Below, piece by piece: positions 1-12,900 of a stretch of DNA of 63,903 nucleotides; the stretch's first letter is position 1; each line of letters starts with the position of its first letter. The position numbers and the translations under genes were made by a program. The DNA is from Xylaria sp. FL1777 (taxonomy: Eukaryota > Ascomycota > Sordariomycetes > Xylariales > Xylariaceae): assembly GCA_022578965.1 (NCBI GenBank), contig MU400732.1, positions 1 to 63,903 on the forward strand, given 5' to 3'. The notes below the pieces were generated by a model. That model worked only from the letters and a program-made list of their open reading frames with translations. It made no database searches and was not told the DNA's origin.

Positions 1-3000
1 TTATAAAAAAAAATCAAAAAACAAAATAAGTACTTATTAAAAAAGCAACAAATAGCTAAAAAAACTAAAGCTTTATATAAAGTTTAATATAATAACTAAT
101 AAAACTAATTTAAAGTTAAATTTATATATTAAAAAAAAAAGTATAACATTTTAATTAATTTAAAAGCATAAGCTAATATAATTTTACTTAAAGTAATAAA
201 ACAAAATAAAATTTTTTAAAAATATAAGCAAAAATTCTAAAAAATTAAAAGATTTAATAAAAGCATTTCTAGCTATAATAATAATTATATACTTAAAAAA
301 ATCAAACTTTTTAGTATATTTATATTAAAACACAAAAAGCAAATTATATTATATATTACTAATATATTTAATTATAATATTATTTTAAAAATCTTATAGC
401 TAAAAACTAGCAATTTTTTAATTTAATAAAAAGTAAAAACTATTAATTAAAAAAGCAAAAAATAAAGCAAAAAAATTAGAAAAATTGCAAAAAAAATCTT
501 AAACAAAATACTAAAAGTATATTATAAATTTTATAAACTATTTAAAAAAAGAAAAAAAAAAAACTTTTTAAATATAGCTTATAAAACTATTATATTTTTA
601 TTAAAAAAAAATATTAACTAAAGCTTTATTAAGTATACTATATAAACTTAAACAAAATAAACGCTTTATAAAAATATATTTAAAAAAATCTAGCAAAAAA
701 ATTCCTAAGAAAATTTTAGTTATTTGCTAAATATTTTATAGTATTAGTACTTAAAATAAAACATAAAAAATAACTAATTAATAAAAAAAAAAACTAGTAT
801 AACAAGTAATAATTAACTATTAACTATTAAACGTAATTATTGTTATAAATAAATATTTTTTTATTTTGCTAGTAATTATAAAAAAAAACATTAATTAAAC
901 AAAATAGTTTATAATAGTTAATATTTTAAATAAATATTATGCTATTAAAATAGCTAAAAAAAAAAAAATAAAAAACTGCTATATAAATAGTATATAAACT
1001 ATATAAATATATAATTATGCTATAAAAACTATAAAACGCACTAGCTAACTTTTAATATATAATAATAATAATTTTATAGAAGTTTTTAAACAAGTTTATA
1101 TTTATTTATTTAAATAATATCTTAATTTATTTTAAAATATTAAAAAAACATAAAAAACATATAACTTAAGTATTAAAAAGATTTAAACAAGCAAAATTAT
1201 AACTTAATACAAAAAAATATATATAATATATATAAAAAATCAACTTTTTAAAATTTATAATTATTTTAAAACAAATATAAATTTAATAATTAAAAATTAA
1301 TATAATATAAAACTAAAAAATATTTAATTTAGCTATTATTATAAATATATAACAAGCATTAAGATTTTTAAACTATATTTAAATGTTAATTTAAAACTTT
1401 AAGAAAATAGCATTTTATTTTATAAAATATATAAAAAAAAAATATAAAAAAAAATCCTTTTTAATTTTAAAAAAAGCTTAAAAAGCTTTTAAAAAATTAA
1501 AACTAAAAGTTATTTTTAACCTTATAGTTAAATTATTTAATTTACAAAAAAAGAAAAAGCTAAAAATAAATGCTTTAAATAATATAATTATAAAAGTTTT
1601 AAAACAATTAAAAAATAATAAAAAATAGCACTTAGTAGCTTATTATTTTAAAGCACTATAAAATGTAACATTATAATACTTTATATATAATAAAAAACTA
1701 CTTATAATTATTATAGCACTTAAAAAATAAAAACTATTTTTTATAAAAACTATAAAGCTAATTAAAATTTATTTAAATTATTAAAACTTAACGAAATTTA
1801 TAACTATATAAAAAATTACTAAACAATATAAAAATTAAATAGTTTTTTTTTTTAAATTTAACTTTAAAATATGCTATATTAAAAGAAAAAAAAACATTTA
1901 ATTAAACATATTAAGCTAACAAAATTAAAAAAAATTTAAAGTTTTAAAAAAAAACATTTAAGTATTATATTTTTAAAAAAATAAAAGCTTAAAAATTAAA
2001 GTTATATTTAAAAATCTTACGAATATATAGCTATAATAAGTTTATAACTTAAAAAAGTTAGCATAGCTATAAAAACATAAAAAATTAAAAAATAATAAGC
2101 TAATATATAAATGTAAAGTTTATTTACTAAAATTTTTATAAAACAAGTTTATTAAAAAATTTTATAAATATTTATTATATAAACATTAAAAAGTAACAAA
2201 AATAATTAAACAACTATAAAAAAAATATAATTTTTTAAAACTATAAAATATAGTTAAAGCTATTATAAAAAAGTATAATATTTATAATAAAGCTAAAGCA
2301 GCTTAACATAAGCTTTATAAACTGCTATAACTTATATAAATACTTAAACAAATATAGTATACTATTGCTTAAAATTTTATTATAGCATTACTTTTATTAA
2401 TTAATTTAGTTATAAAAATATAATATAATAAAATATAAATTATTATTAATAAACTTACTAAGTATGCTTATTTTTTATTGTTTAAAAAAATATAATAGCT
2501 AAACAATTTATATACGTTTTTATATGCTAATATTTAAATAAGCATAAGCTATTAAAAAAAATTGTTTTAAACTAAAATAAATTGTTTATTTTTAAGTTTA
2601 AAACTAGTTTTTTTAAACTTATTAGTATTAAACTAAAATTTTTAACTATTTACTATTTATAAATAAATAAACAAACAAAAAATTAAACTAAATATTAAAA
2701 CAATATTTATAAAGTTATATTAACTACTAATAAAACAATTAAATAAAACTATTATTAATAATATAGATTTTATATAATATATTAACAAACAAAAACATAA
2801 ATATATTTTTATATAAAGCTATTTATAAATAATAAACAACTATTAAAAAACAAAAAAAAACATTAATAAAAACATTTGTTATTTTAACTATAATACTTTA
2901 AGCAAAAACTATTGCAATAAAAATTAAAACGTTATAAACTAAACTATAATTACGTTTTTAGTTTTTATAACAATAAATATTAATATATTATAACAAAAAA

Positions 3001-3500
3001 CAAACTAAAAAACTAGCCTTTAAAAAAAAAACAAAGTTTATTTATTATAATAAAAACAAAATGTAAATACTAATATTTTTTAAATTAAAACAAAATAACT
3101 AAGCAATAAATTAAAATTTAAAAAACTTAGCTTTTTTAAAATTAAAAAAATTATTTTACTTATTAACTATAAACTATTATTATTAAAAAACATGTAAATT
3201 TACTTTATTTTTTATATTTTTTTATTAAAACTAGCACTTATTAAAATACTTATTAAAACATAACTAAAAATAAAAATAAATTAAAACATTTATAAAGTTA
3301 AAAATATACTAAATTTTTATTAAAACAATAATAACGTTAAATATTTTATTAAATAAAAAAAATACTTATATGCTAATAATATTTAAAAACCTAAAAAACA
3401 CTTAAAAACTACTAAAATAATTATAAATTAGTTTTATTATTAATACTTTAATTAACTAAAGCTAAAAAAAAAAAATTAACCTTAAATAAAACGTTTAGCG
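1..3500 (+). mobile_element. Mutated Ty3/gypsy retrotransposon fragment, copy I (internal pol region)
   Basis: This is the internal pol part of an LTR retrotransposon, cut by the window start. In one frame, positions 1107-1133 read YLNNILIYF, the YLDDILIYS box of gypsy reverse transcriptase with both catalytic Asp codons changed to Asn (G to A). Positions 1761-1826 resemble the RNase H box TDHKNLxxF followed by a TTK-like stretch, broken by TAA stops. The segment aligns along its length with 45568-49020, copy II. Stops occur throughout, so nothing can be translated. The resemblance fades after about 3480 and I see no LTR at its right end, so the 3' end is lost or replaced. The family call rests on the motifs and their order; the right boundary is approximate. 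Confidence 0.8.
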
Positions 3501-3871
3501 TATTTTAATTAAACTTTAAAAAAACAACTAATAATAGTTATATTGCTTTAATATGCTATTTTTGTTTTTTAGTTATATAGCGCTTTTTTGTTTTAATTTA
3601 CTTAAGCTTTTTTAAACTATTTAAACTATAAGCTATAATAGCAGCTATTTTTTTTTGCTATAATTTTTTTTATTGTTTAAAACAGCAAATTTTTATACTT
3701 ATTTTTTTATGCTTTTTTATTAGCAAATTTAATTTATTTTTTAGCTTTTTATGCTAAAAAATAAACTGCTACATTTATTTTAAAAATAAACTTTTAACGT
3801 TATAATTTGTTTGTTTAGTTATAATATATTTAATATATTAATTAAAGTTAAATTTTAACATTAAATAAAGG

Positions 3872-6800
3872 ACTTTTTTTAAATTCTTTACATTTAACTA
3901 TAACTTTGTGAGTTTAAGCTTAATTATTAAATAATTAAGATTGCTAGAATTAATGTAGCAACTTTTATTTATTAAGTAAGTTGTATTTTATTTGCAGAGT
4001 GCAAATATAATAAAAAACAAAAAAATAGTGTTAAATAACTTATTTATTAAAAACATAATTAATATGCTACTAAAACTTACTAGCAATATAACTATAAAGC
4101 AGTAGCGTTTTAATAAAAAACGCAAAGCTAATAGATTTCTTAGTATATAAAAAATAGTTAATAAAATTATAAAACTAGTATTATAGCTGCTAATAAAAGA
4201 AAAAATAGCAAAAGAAATCTTTTTTTAAAAAAACGCAAAAAAAGCATAAATAGTACATATATTAAAAAAAGCCTAAAAAAGCTAGCAAAGCATAAAGCTT
4301 AACAATAAAAATAACTTTAATATATTTATAACTTGCTATAACTTAAATGCTATTATAAAAGCTAACTAAAAAAGCGTTAAAAATACTGTTTAAAAGTTTT
4401 TTTAATAAACTTTATTAAACGTAAATATATTAAAATCTTAAATATAAGTTGTAGCTTTATAGCTAGCTTGCAACAATAAAGCAATGTTATTTAAGCAAAA
4501 CAAAAAAATATTAATTAAAGTTAAAAAATAAGCTAATAATTTTAAAAACAAAACATTAGCTAATATTATTAAAGCAGTAAATATAGCGCTTATAAGTAGT
4601 AATATAATTATTACTAAAAAGCTATATAATAAAAATATAATAATTATTTTTAAAGAAGCAATGCTTTAAAAAGCTAAAGAAAAAAAATAAATTATAAAAG
4701 CTTTTAAAAAAAAGTTAAAAGTATAACAAAAAAAAGCAGTACTAATAATAAAAAGCGTTTTAATAAAACAAGTTAAAGCAATATATTTAAACAAAAATTT
4801 ATTGTAATTATTATATAATAAATACTTTAAAGTTATAAAATATAAAAAAATGCTATTTAAAAATATAAAAGCTAAATTTGTATTAATATTATTATATATA
4901 AGTAGTATTATAGCAGCTAAAATAATATATAAAAACGGCTTTTTATAAAAAGCTTAGCTATTTAACTATAAACTTTTTGCTATAAAGCTTAAAGTTATAT
5001 AATGCTTTAATTATTATAAATATAGTTATATAACTAAATATTGCTATAAAAACTTAAAGTATAACTATTGCTTAGTTTTAAAGCACTAAAAAAGTAAAAA
5101 AAGCTGCTTAATAAAAACGCAAAAAGCAAAGCAAAAATATATAAACTATAAAAAAGCATATATAGCATAAAATAAAGCTTGCTAAAAAAAAGTTAAATAA
5201 AAAAACAAAGCAAAAGCAGTATATATATTATAACTTAAAAGCTTTTAAAGTGCTAAAAAAGCAGCAGTAATAAACAAAAGAATAAATAAAAGTAGTTTAA
5301 AAATATTAATAGTATTAGCATTTATAAAGCTAAATAAAGAAAAATTACTAGCAAAAAAATAGCAAACTAGTAGTATAAATAAAAACTTATTTTTATTAAC
5401 TTAATAATATATAATATTGCTTTTTAAAATATTATAAGATTTAAAAGCAATATAATATATGCGCTGCAAAATAATAGCTTTAATTATATAATAGTTTAAA
5501 AGCTAATAATTAATAAATATAGCAATATATATTGCTTTAATAATAATAGTTATTAAGTTATTTAGTTAAAAAGTAAAGCTATATTATATATAAATAAAAA
5601 AATTGCAATAAAAACATTAGTAAAAAACGCTAATAAAAACTAAGCAAAAGTTATAATAAGCAATAATAATTTAGCAGTATTTTTATAGTTAATATATTTG
5701 CTAAATTAAAAAAAAAACAATTTAGCATAGTTTAATTTAAAAAATATATAAAGCAAATAAGCTAAAAAAATGCTATATATTTATAAGTAACTTTAACTTT
5801 TATTACTTATTATAAAACTTAAAAAGCAAAAAAAGTTAAAAAGTAAATAAATTGCTTAAATTTACTACATAATAAAATTTTATATTAGCTATTTTTTAAA
5901 AAAAAATAACTAAAATAAAGTATAAACAAAAAAGCTTAATAATAAACTTAATATAAATGTTTAGTAATTTAGTTATTATTTATTAAAAGAACTTAAAATA
6001 GCTAAGTTTTAATTATAAAGCACTAAAAGTTATAATTAATTTAAAGGCAGTTTTATAAAAATATTTAAAAAAAGCAAAAAAATAAAACTAGCTTAAATTA
6101 AACAAAAATAAAGCAGCTATAAAAACAAAAGCTATTATTACAAAAATATACATATTATATATATTTAGTAAGCTAAATAATACTTTTAACTTTTTAATTT
6201 AATAATTAATAAAAATAATAAATAAAATAACGCTTAAAAAAACTATAAAAAAAAAACATTAAGTATTATTTTAGTAGTTTTTAAAAGTAGTTAAAACAAA
6301 AAAAAAAGCAAAACAAGCGTATTATAAGTTTTAAAGCAAAAGAACTAAAGCAGTATAGCAAGCCTTTAAAAAAAAAAAAAAGGCCTTTAGTAATAAAGTA
6401 AAAAAAGCATAAAAATACAGCTAAAAATAAACATTTATAAAAACATTTAAAAATTTTAAGTTATTATAAAGCTTAGCTAAATAAGCAAAGTTTGCTTATA
6501 AGTTAGCTTTAAAAATTATTATAATTTTATTGCTAAAACAAATAAAAAATAAGCTGTTTTTTGTTAATATTTTTAAAAAAAAATAGTTTTATTAATAAAA
6601 CGCTTTTTTTTTATATTATTAGTAAACCTGTTTAATATATTTAAAAAAAACTTAACTTATAATAACTACTAAAAATTTATAATTAATATTAATACAGAAA
6701 AAAAAACATAATATTACTAATATAAAAGTTAGTGCTATAAAAAGCGTTAAAAAATAACTTATTATTTAATAGCTTTTTTAAAGCTTATAAATTTGCTTTA

Positions 6801-7710
6801 GTAAAGAAAATAGCAATATTATATATTGCTAGCTTTTTATTAAAGTATTACTTAATATAATTTAAGCAAGCAAAAATAGTAGTTATATTTAAACTTAAAA
6901 AATTAGAAAAAACTAAAAAAACAGCTAAAAAGTAGCACTTTATTATGTTTATTTATATAGTAAAAAAAATACTAAAAAAAAAGCTATATTATTATATAAT
7001 AAAAATAGCTAAGCAAAAAAGTTTTTTAGTAAATAACTAAATAAATAACAAATAAAACAAATTAATAAATATAGCTATTAAACTAATATTAAAAACAGCA
7101 AAAAAAACAATTAGCAAAAAAAGTATAATATTTTTGCTATAATTAAACATTATAAAAGTTTTTAATATTATTAATAAAAAAAAATAATATATATTTTATA
7201 ATAAAAAGGCTTTTTTTTTTAAATAATTATATAAATAAACTTTTTTATATTAGATTATATAATGTGTTTTTGCTTTAATAAAGCAATATTTTAGCTAATA
7301 GTGCTAAAAGCTAAAGTTTTTTAAAAGTTTTTACTTTTATTTTTTTTTTTTTTTTTATATATTTTAATATTTTATAATAACTTTATTATATACTAAAAAC
7401 TAATAATAATTAGTTTTGCTAATAATACAAACCTTATTATAGCAAACTTAAATATAAAGCAAAACTATAAAGCTTTAAAAGTAGCATAAAAAACATATAA
7501 AAACTAAGCAAAACAATATAAAATAAAGTTTATATTGCAAAAAAGCAAATTAATACATTTTTTTAGCAGTAAAACAGCGCTTATGCAAGTAATATACTTT
7601 TTTAATATAATAGTATACTTAAAAAACAACGCAAAGTTTTTAAAAATATAATTTAATAAAAATATAAAATAAAAAAAACATTTAATAAAGCTTAAAAAAA
7701 AACTAAGTAT
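3872..7710 (+). mobile_element. Unidentified mutated repeat 'X', left copy
   Basis: This A+T-rich stretch matches the reverse complement of 54250-58081 over about 3.8 kb, so it is a dispersed repeat with at least two copies. The left end is well defined: both copies begin with a T-run followed by AATTCTTTACA and a block that is less degraded than the rest (to about 3990). Reading the plus strand suggests Lys/Arg/Ala-rich coding remnants at 4070-4760, but every frame is full of stops. I see no LTR, no convincing terminal inverted repeat and no transposase motif, so I do not assign a class. The right end is where the two copies stop resembling each other; the real element could extend further on either side. 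Confidence 0.55.
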
Positions 7711-9369
7711 TTAGTTATATATAATAACTAAGCTATAAAACTTTATATAAAATAATAATATAATAAAAACAAAACAAATATACGTTATAATAATATAAAG
7801 CATTTTAGTTTATAGCATAATAACTTAGCATAAAAACTTTAAAAAAAACAAAGCAAAAAGCATTGCTAATTTATTAATAATAACTTAAAACAAATGCTTT
7901 AAATATATAGCTAAAGCTTTTAAAGCAACTAAAATAAAACACTTAAAAACTAAAATAAAGATTTTTTTTATTAATTTATATTTTAGTAGTAAAGCAATAG
8001 CTTGTAAGCACTACATAAAAAGTTTAGCAGCTAAAAAATTAATTTAAAAAACAACAAAAAAAATTAAAACCTTTATTTAAAACATAAAATCTTAAAAAGC
8101 TAAAAATTAAACAAAAGGCAAGCTTATAAGCAATAATAAAAGTAAAGCTAAAAAAAATCTAACGCTAGCTTTAAACTTTTAGCAAAAAAAGTAGTTAAAA
8201 AAAAAAAAACCTAAAATTATACTAAAAAAAAAATAAATAAGCAAATAAAGCTAAACTAAAATAAGCAGTAACTATTTAATAATAATTAAACAAAAGCTTA
8301 ATAAAAATAAAGCTTTTAAAAAATATAATAAATTATTAAAGCATAAAGCAGCTATAATAATATACATATGCACTAAAAAAATAAAGCTAAATGTATTTCT
8401 GCATAAAAAAAAAGTTTTAAGTTTTTTTATGCTTTTTTGCAAATATATAAAAAAAAAAAAAACTTTTTAATATATAGTTTTATGTTATAACTTGCTAAAA
8501 AACAAAAAAAAGCAGCTATAAAAAAGCTTTATAGCTAAACTATTATAAACTAACAAAAATTTATAACTAGTTATAAAAAAGCTTAAAGCTATAAATAATA
8601 TTGCAAAATAGCTATTTATTACTAATAAAATAGCAATATATAATAAAGCAGTTAAAATAAAAAAGAATAAAAAAAGAAAAAAAAAGGCAAAAAATAAGGA
8701 AAAAACTAGCAAAAAAAGCAAAAGTGCTTTTTTAAAAGTTTTAAAAAACAAAAAAAAAGCTTTTATGCGTTTTTTAAAAAAGCAAAAAGTTTAAAAGCTT
8801 TAAAAAGAGTTTTTTTGCTTTTTAACTATTATTTTTTGTTTAGCAAGCTAGTTAGTAAAAACCAGTTATTATAAAGTAAAAGAACTTTAAAGTAGCAGCA
8901 TAAACATTATTACATAAGGTTTTTATTTAGCTTTTTGTACAGTTTCACTTATAGGTACACAAATAAAAAAACCGCGCTATAAAGCAGTATAGCAGGTTAT
9001 TAATAATAATAAATAATTTTAACATTAAACATTTTATACTATAATAATTGCAGCAAAAGCATAAAGCTATTTTAATTAATTTTAGTTTAATAAAAAAAAG
9101 CAAAGCAAAATTTTATTAAGCTTTTTGTTTAAAACGCAATAAGCAAAGTTTTTTAAAAACTTTACTAAATATAATAAGCATAAAAAACAAAAAACAAAAA
9201 ATAAAAAAAAAACTTATAAAAAAAGAAATACAGAATTATTAAAACAACAATTATAAAAAAAAAAAGATAATATTATAAAATAAGCTAACTAAACTAGTTA
9301 AAAGGCTAAATATAAAAAAAGCATGCATAAAAAAAGTCCTATTTATTAAAAAAATATATATTTAAACTA
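7711..9369. other. A+T-rich degraded DNA, no recognisable gene
   Basis: This stretch continues the same base composition as the flanking repeats, with poly-A/T and GCT/AGC words. Its longest open frame (88 codons on the minus strand at 8751-8485) is a Phe/Leu-rich by-product of T-rich sequence and is not a gene. A short island of more mixed composition at about 8850-9000 may be a less mutated end of some element. Nothing else can be supported. Confidence 0.6.
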
Positions 9370-9785
9370 TTATAAAAGTTTAATGCATAAACTTAATAAA
9401 TTTAAACATTAAGTTTATTAAGCTTTAAATTTAACAAACTTAAGCATTAAGTCTATTAAGCTTTAAACTTAAAATAATATAACGTTAAATCTATTAAAAA
9501 AAACAACGTTTATAAATTATTATTACTGTTTTTTTTGTTTATATAATTATATACTTTTTATATTTAGTTATTTACTTAGTTTTTAATTTTTTAGCTATTA
9601 ATTTTTTATAACTGCTAAGCACTAATATATTTATTACTTTTAAACCTTTAAAACCTTTATTAATGCATAGTAATAAAAGTACCCCAAAAACCTCCCTAAT
9701 GAACTACCGTTAAAAATCTTATTATTACTTGCAAATTAAAACCCTAAAAGTAAACCCGTTATATTAATATATAACAAGTTTATTA
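9370..9785 (+). repeat. Partial gypsy-type LTR ('LTR2'), copy a
   Basis: Positions 9520-9785 align with the downstream part of the LTR2 copies at 34787, 42485, 49663 and 51199. This copy keeps more ancestral bases than most: it still has ACCCC near 9680 and CCGTTATAT near 9758. The upstream part (9370-9520) only loosely resembles the 26-bp subrepeat zone of LTR2. It abuts an inverted copy of the other LTR family at its right end without a spacer. Confidence 0.65.
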
Positions 9786-9960
9786 CACGTATAAAACAAA
9801 AGTTCTTTTTTATATATAAAAACTTTGCTAATATATAAGCTAAGCTAACATTAAAATTACCTTAGTTTATGCAATAGCTTTTACATAAAGTGGTTTTTAT
9901 ATAAAACCTATTATATATACTATATATAAAAGTTGTAACTAATAACTAGTTATTTTAACA
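9785..9960 (-). repeat. Solo or truncated copia-type LTR ('LTR1'), inverted
   Basis: Read on the minus strand this begins TGTTAAAATAACTAGTTAT and aligns over its length with 35220-35395 and 42309-42484. No copia coding motif was seen on either side, so it is either a solo LTR or the remnant of a larger deleted element. It touches LTR2 copy a directly. Confidence 0.7.
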
Positions 9961-12900
9961 AAAGTTATATTAAGCTATTTTATACTTTTTTGCTTTTATT
10001 AATATAATAATTATATATATAAGTTTATTAAAGCTTTATATTTATATTATATGTTTTATAACTTAATAAGCTAATATTTAAAAAAAAGAATTAATAATTA
10101 AAAAAGTTATAAATAGCTTATTTACTTTTTCAAAAAAAACCTTAAAAAGCATTTTAGCTTTAAATTATAAAAAGATTTACGTTTATTGCTTATAATAAGC
10201 ACTAAGCTTTATAAACTTTTGCAAGCATTAAAAATAACACTTTTTAGATTTAATAAGCTAGCTTTTTTATTATTAAGCATTAAAAATATATAAAGCAAAA
10301 GAAAAACGCTAAAAAAAAAACTAAAAGTTAATTGTTTTGTTTTTTTAGTGCTTTTTATTTTAAAGCACAAAAAGAGTTTCTAGCAAAAAAAACTAATAAT
10401 TATATTAAAAAAGTTTTATTATAAGCAATATAAAAACGTTTTAATAGTGCAAAGTTATTTTACTATAAATATTTTTATAGATATTTTTTTTTTTAAGTAT
10501 AATAAACTAAGTATAAAACTTAGCTAAGCTTAATAGTTTAAAAAAAAAAATATAAACTTTTTATAAGCACTTATATAAAAAAAACGCTAAGTATTTTTAA
10601 AGGCTTTTGCTTATATATTTAAATATATAAAAAAGCTAAAACTAGTTTTAATAAAGCTAAAATGCTTTTATAAATACTAAAGCTTAAGTTATTTTTAAAC
10701 ATAGCAAAAAAAATAAAAAAAAAACTTATAAAACTAAATAAGCAAAAAAAAATAATATTAACTTTGTTTAAAAAACGCTAATAAAAGTAAGGAACTTTAT
10801 AATTATAAGTATTAAAATAAACTAAAAGCAGCTATATTTTAATAAAAAAAAATTAAAATAAAATAAAATAAAATAGTTAAATAAGCTAATTAATTAGCTA
10901 AAGTAAGTTTAAGTTAAGTTATATATATATTGTATTACTTGGGCTAACGGCTTACTAGTTATGCTAGTGTTTATTTTTTATATATATAGGTAAAAACTAT
11001 GCTTATAAGTCGAAAGCAAGCTATAAACGGCTTATTTTTTTTTTAGTAGCTAAGTAAAAACATTTTATATTTACTTTTAAGTTGCATTAGTTCTGCTATA
11101 ATTTTATTAAGTGCTTTGCTTTTTACTTTTTTGCTTTTAGGTTGTTTGTTTATTTATATTATATTATTAACTAGGTATATATACCTTTATGTAGTTACTT
11201 TGTAATTTTTTTTTTTTTGTATTTTTTTTGCTTTATAGTTTGTTTGCTTTAGTATTGCTGCTTGCTTTATGCTGCTTATAGCAGTTTTTTTAATTTTAGC
11301 ATTTATTTAGCTAAATGTACTGCTTTTTTTTCTAGTTTTTTTTTAAACTTTTTTTTATTATATTACTAGTATATTATAGTTTATTTGCTTTAGTATTACT
11401 GCTAGCTTTTTACTATATTAGTTTTTTTATAACTAAGTTATAACTAAGTTATAAATAAAGTTAATTATTTATTACTTTTTAGTTTGCTTTTTATATATTT
11501 ATTTTTTAAGCTGCTTTTATGCTTTTTGCAATAAGCTTATTAAGTAAGCATAGCTTATAAATAGCTTATATACTAAGCAATATAAAGTAGTAATAAGTAG
11601 TAAGTTATTTTATTTAGTTATTTATGTTAATTTTTTTTTTTTTTAACTATTAACTTTATTATTTTTACTATTATTATTACTACGTGCTTAGTTTATGCTT
11701 ACTTTAATATATTAAAGTGCTTAGTTTATAATATAATTAATTATTAATGCGTTATAATTATACAAAAATTTATTTTGCTATAGCTGCTATGCTTTTTGTA
11801 ATATATATTTATAGTTAGTTTAGCTTAAATATATATATTAACTAGTGTTAAGCTTATATATTTAAGGTTATAAATTATTTTATTACGGTTTTTATTAATT
11901 ATTTAATTTATAGTATTAAATAAAGTAGCTAATAGTTTGCTATTATATAGTTTAAGCTTTTATAACTGCTTATTATAATGCTTTTTTGTTATAACGCTAA
12001 TTTTTAAAATAAAAATAAATGCTTTAGTACTTTGCGCTAAAGTATTATTAATAGCTTTAAAATTTATATTTATTAAACATACTAAAATGCTTAAGCTATA
12101 TTATTACTGTATTATTTATGTTATAATAATATATTATATATTTTTTATTACTGTTTTTTTTATGTTAATTATATAAAAACATTAATAACTTTTATGTTTA
12201 TAATATTATTAGTAAGTTTGCTAAGTGTTTATAATGCAAAAAAAGCAAAATAAGCACTAAAAATAACAGTTATAGTTTTATAAGTACTTTTAACTATATT
12301 AATATTTGCACATTTTTAAGCTTTACTTTATGTTTATTTTAATTATTAAAGTTTTTTTAATCTTAAGTGTTATTAATAATCTTTTAGCTTAAAAAAGTTA
12401 ATAAAAAACTTCAATTGTTTATTAAAGCTTGTATAGCTATATGCTATTTTTGTACTAATAGAAATATTTAAGCTGCACTTATAGCTAATATGCAACTTTA
12501 AGTTATAATTAAAGAGGCAAAAAAAGCTATAATAAGTAAAAAAGCTAAAGGTTTTATATAAATAAGCTAGTTAAAAAGTGTTTATATAACTTTTAAAAGT
12601 TAGCATTATTATATATTTAATAATTAAAAGTTTTAATAGAATTTTAATGTTTAATGCTTAATAAAATTGCTTAATTGCTTTGTTTTTTTATAATGTATGC
12701 TTTTTAACTTTTATAGTTTTATGTTTATAATTTTATATTATTGTTTTTAATACTTTATTATATTATGCTTTACTTTAGAATTTATAAACGTAAACTTATA
12801 ATAAGCAGCTTTTTTAAAACTATAAGTAGCAAATAGCTTTATAACAAATGTTTTAGCTTTTGTTTTATAGTTATAGTAAACCTTTTTTAGCTTAAAAAAA

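Noticed and set aside
8485..8751. 88-codon minus-strand ORF in the left A+T block
   Set aside because: Its product is almost only Phe, Leu, Ile, Ser and Ala, which is what T-rich DNA yields; the surrounding DNA is mutated repeat.
9370..9785. A CRISPR-like array in the repeated 26-bp units of LTR2
   Set aside because: Units are contiguous without spacers and sit inside LTRs of a eukaryotic retrotransposon.
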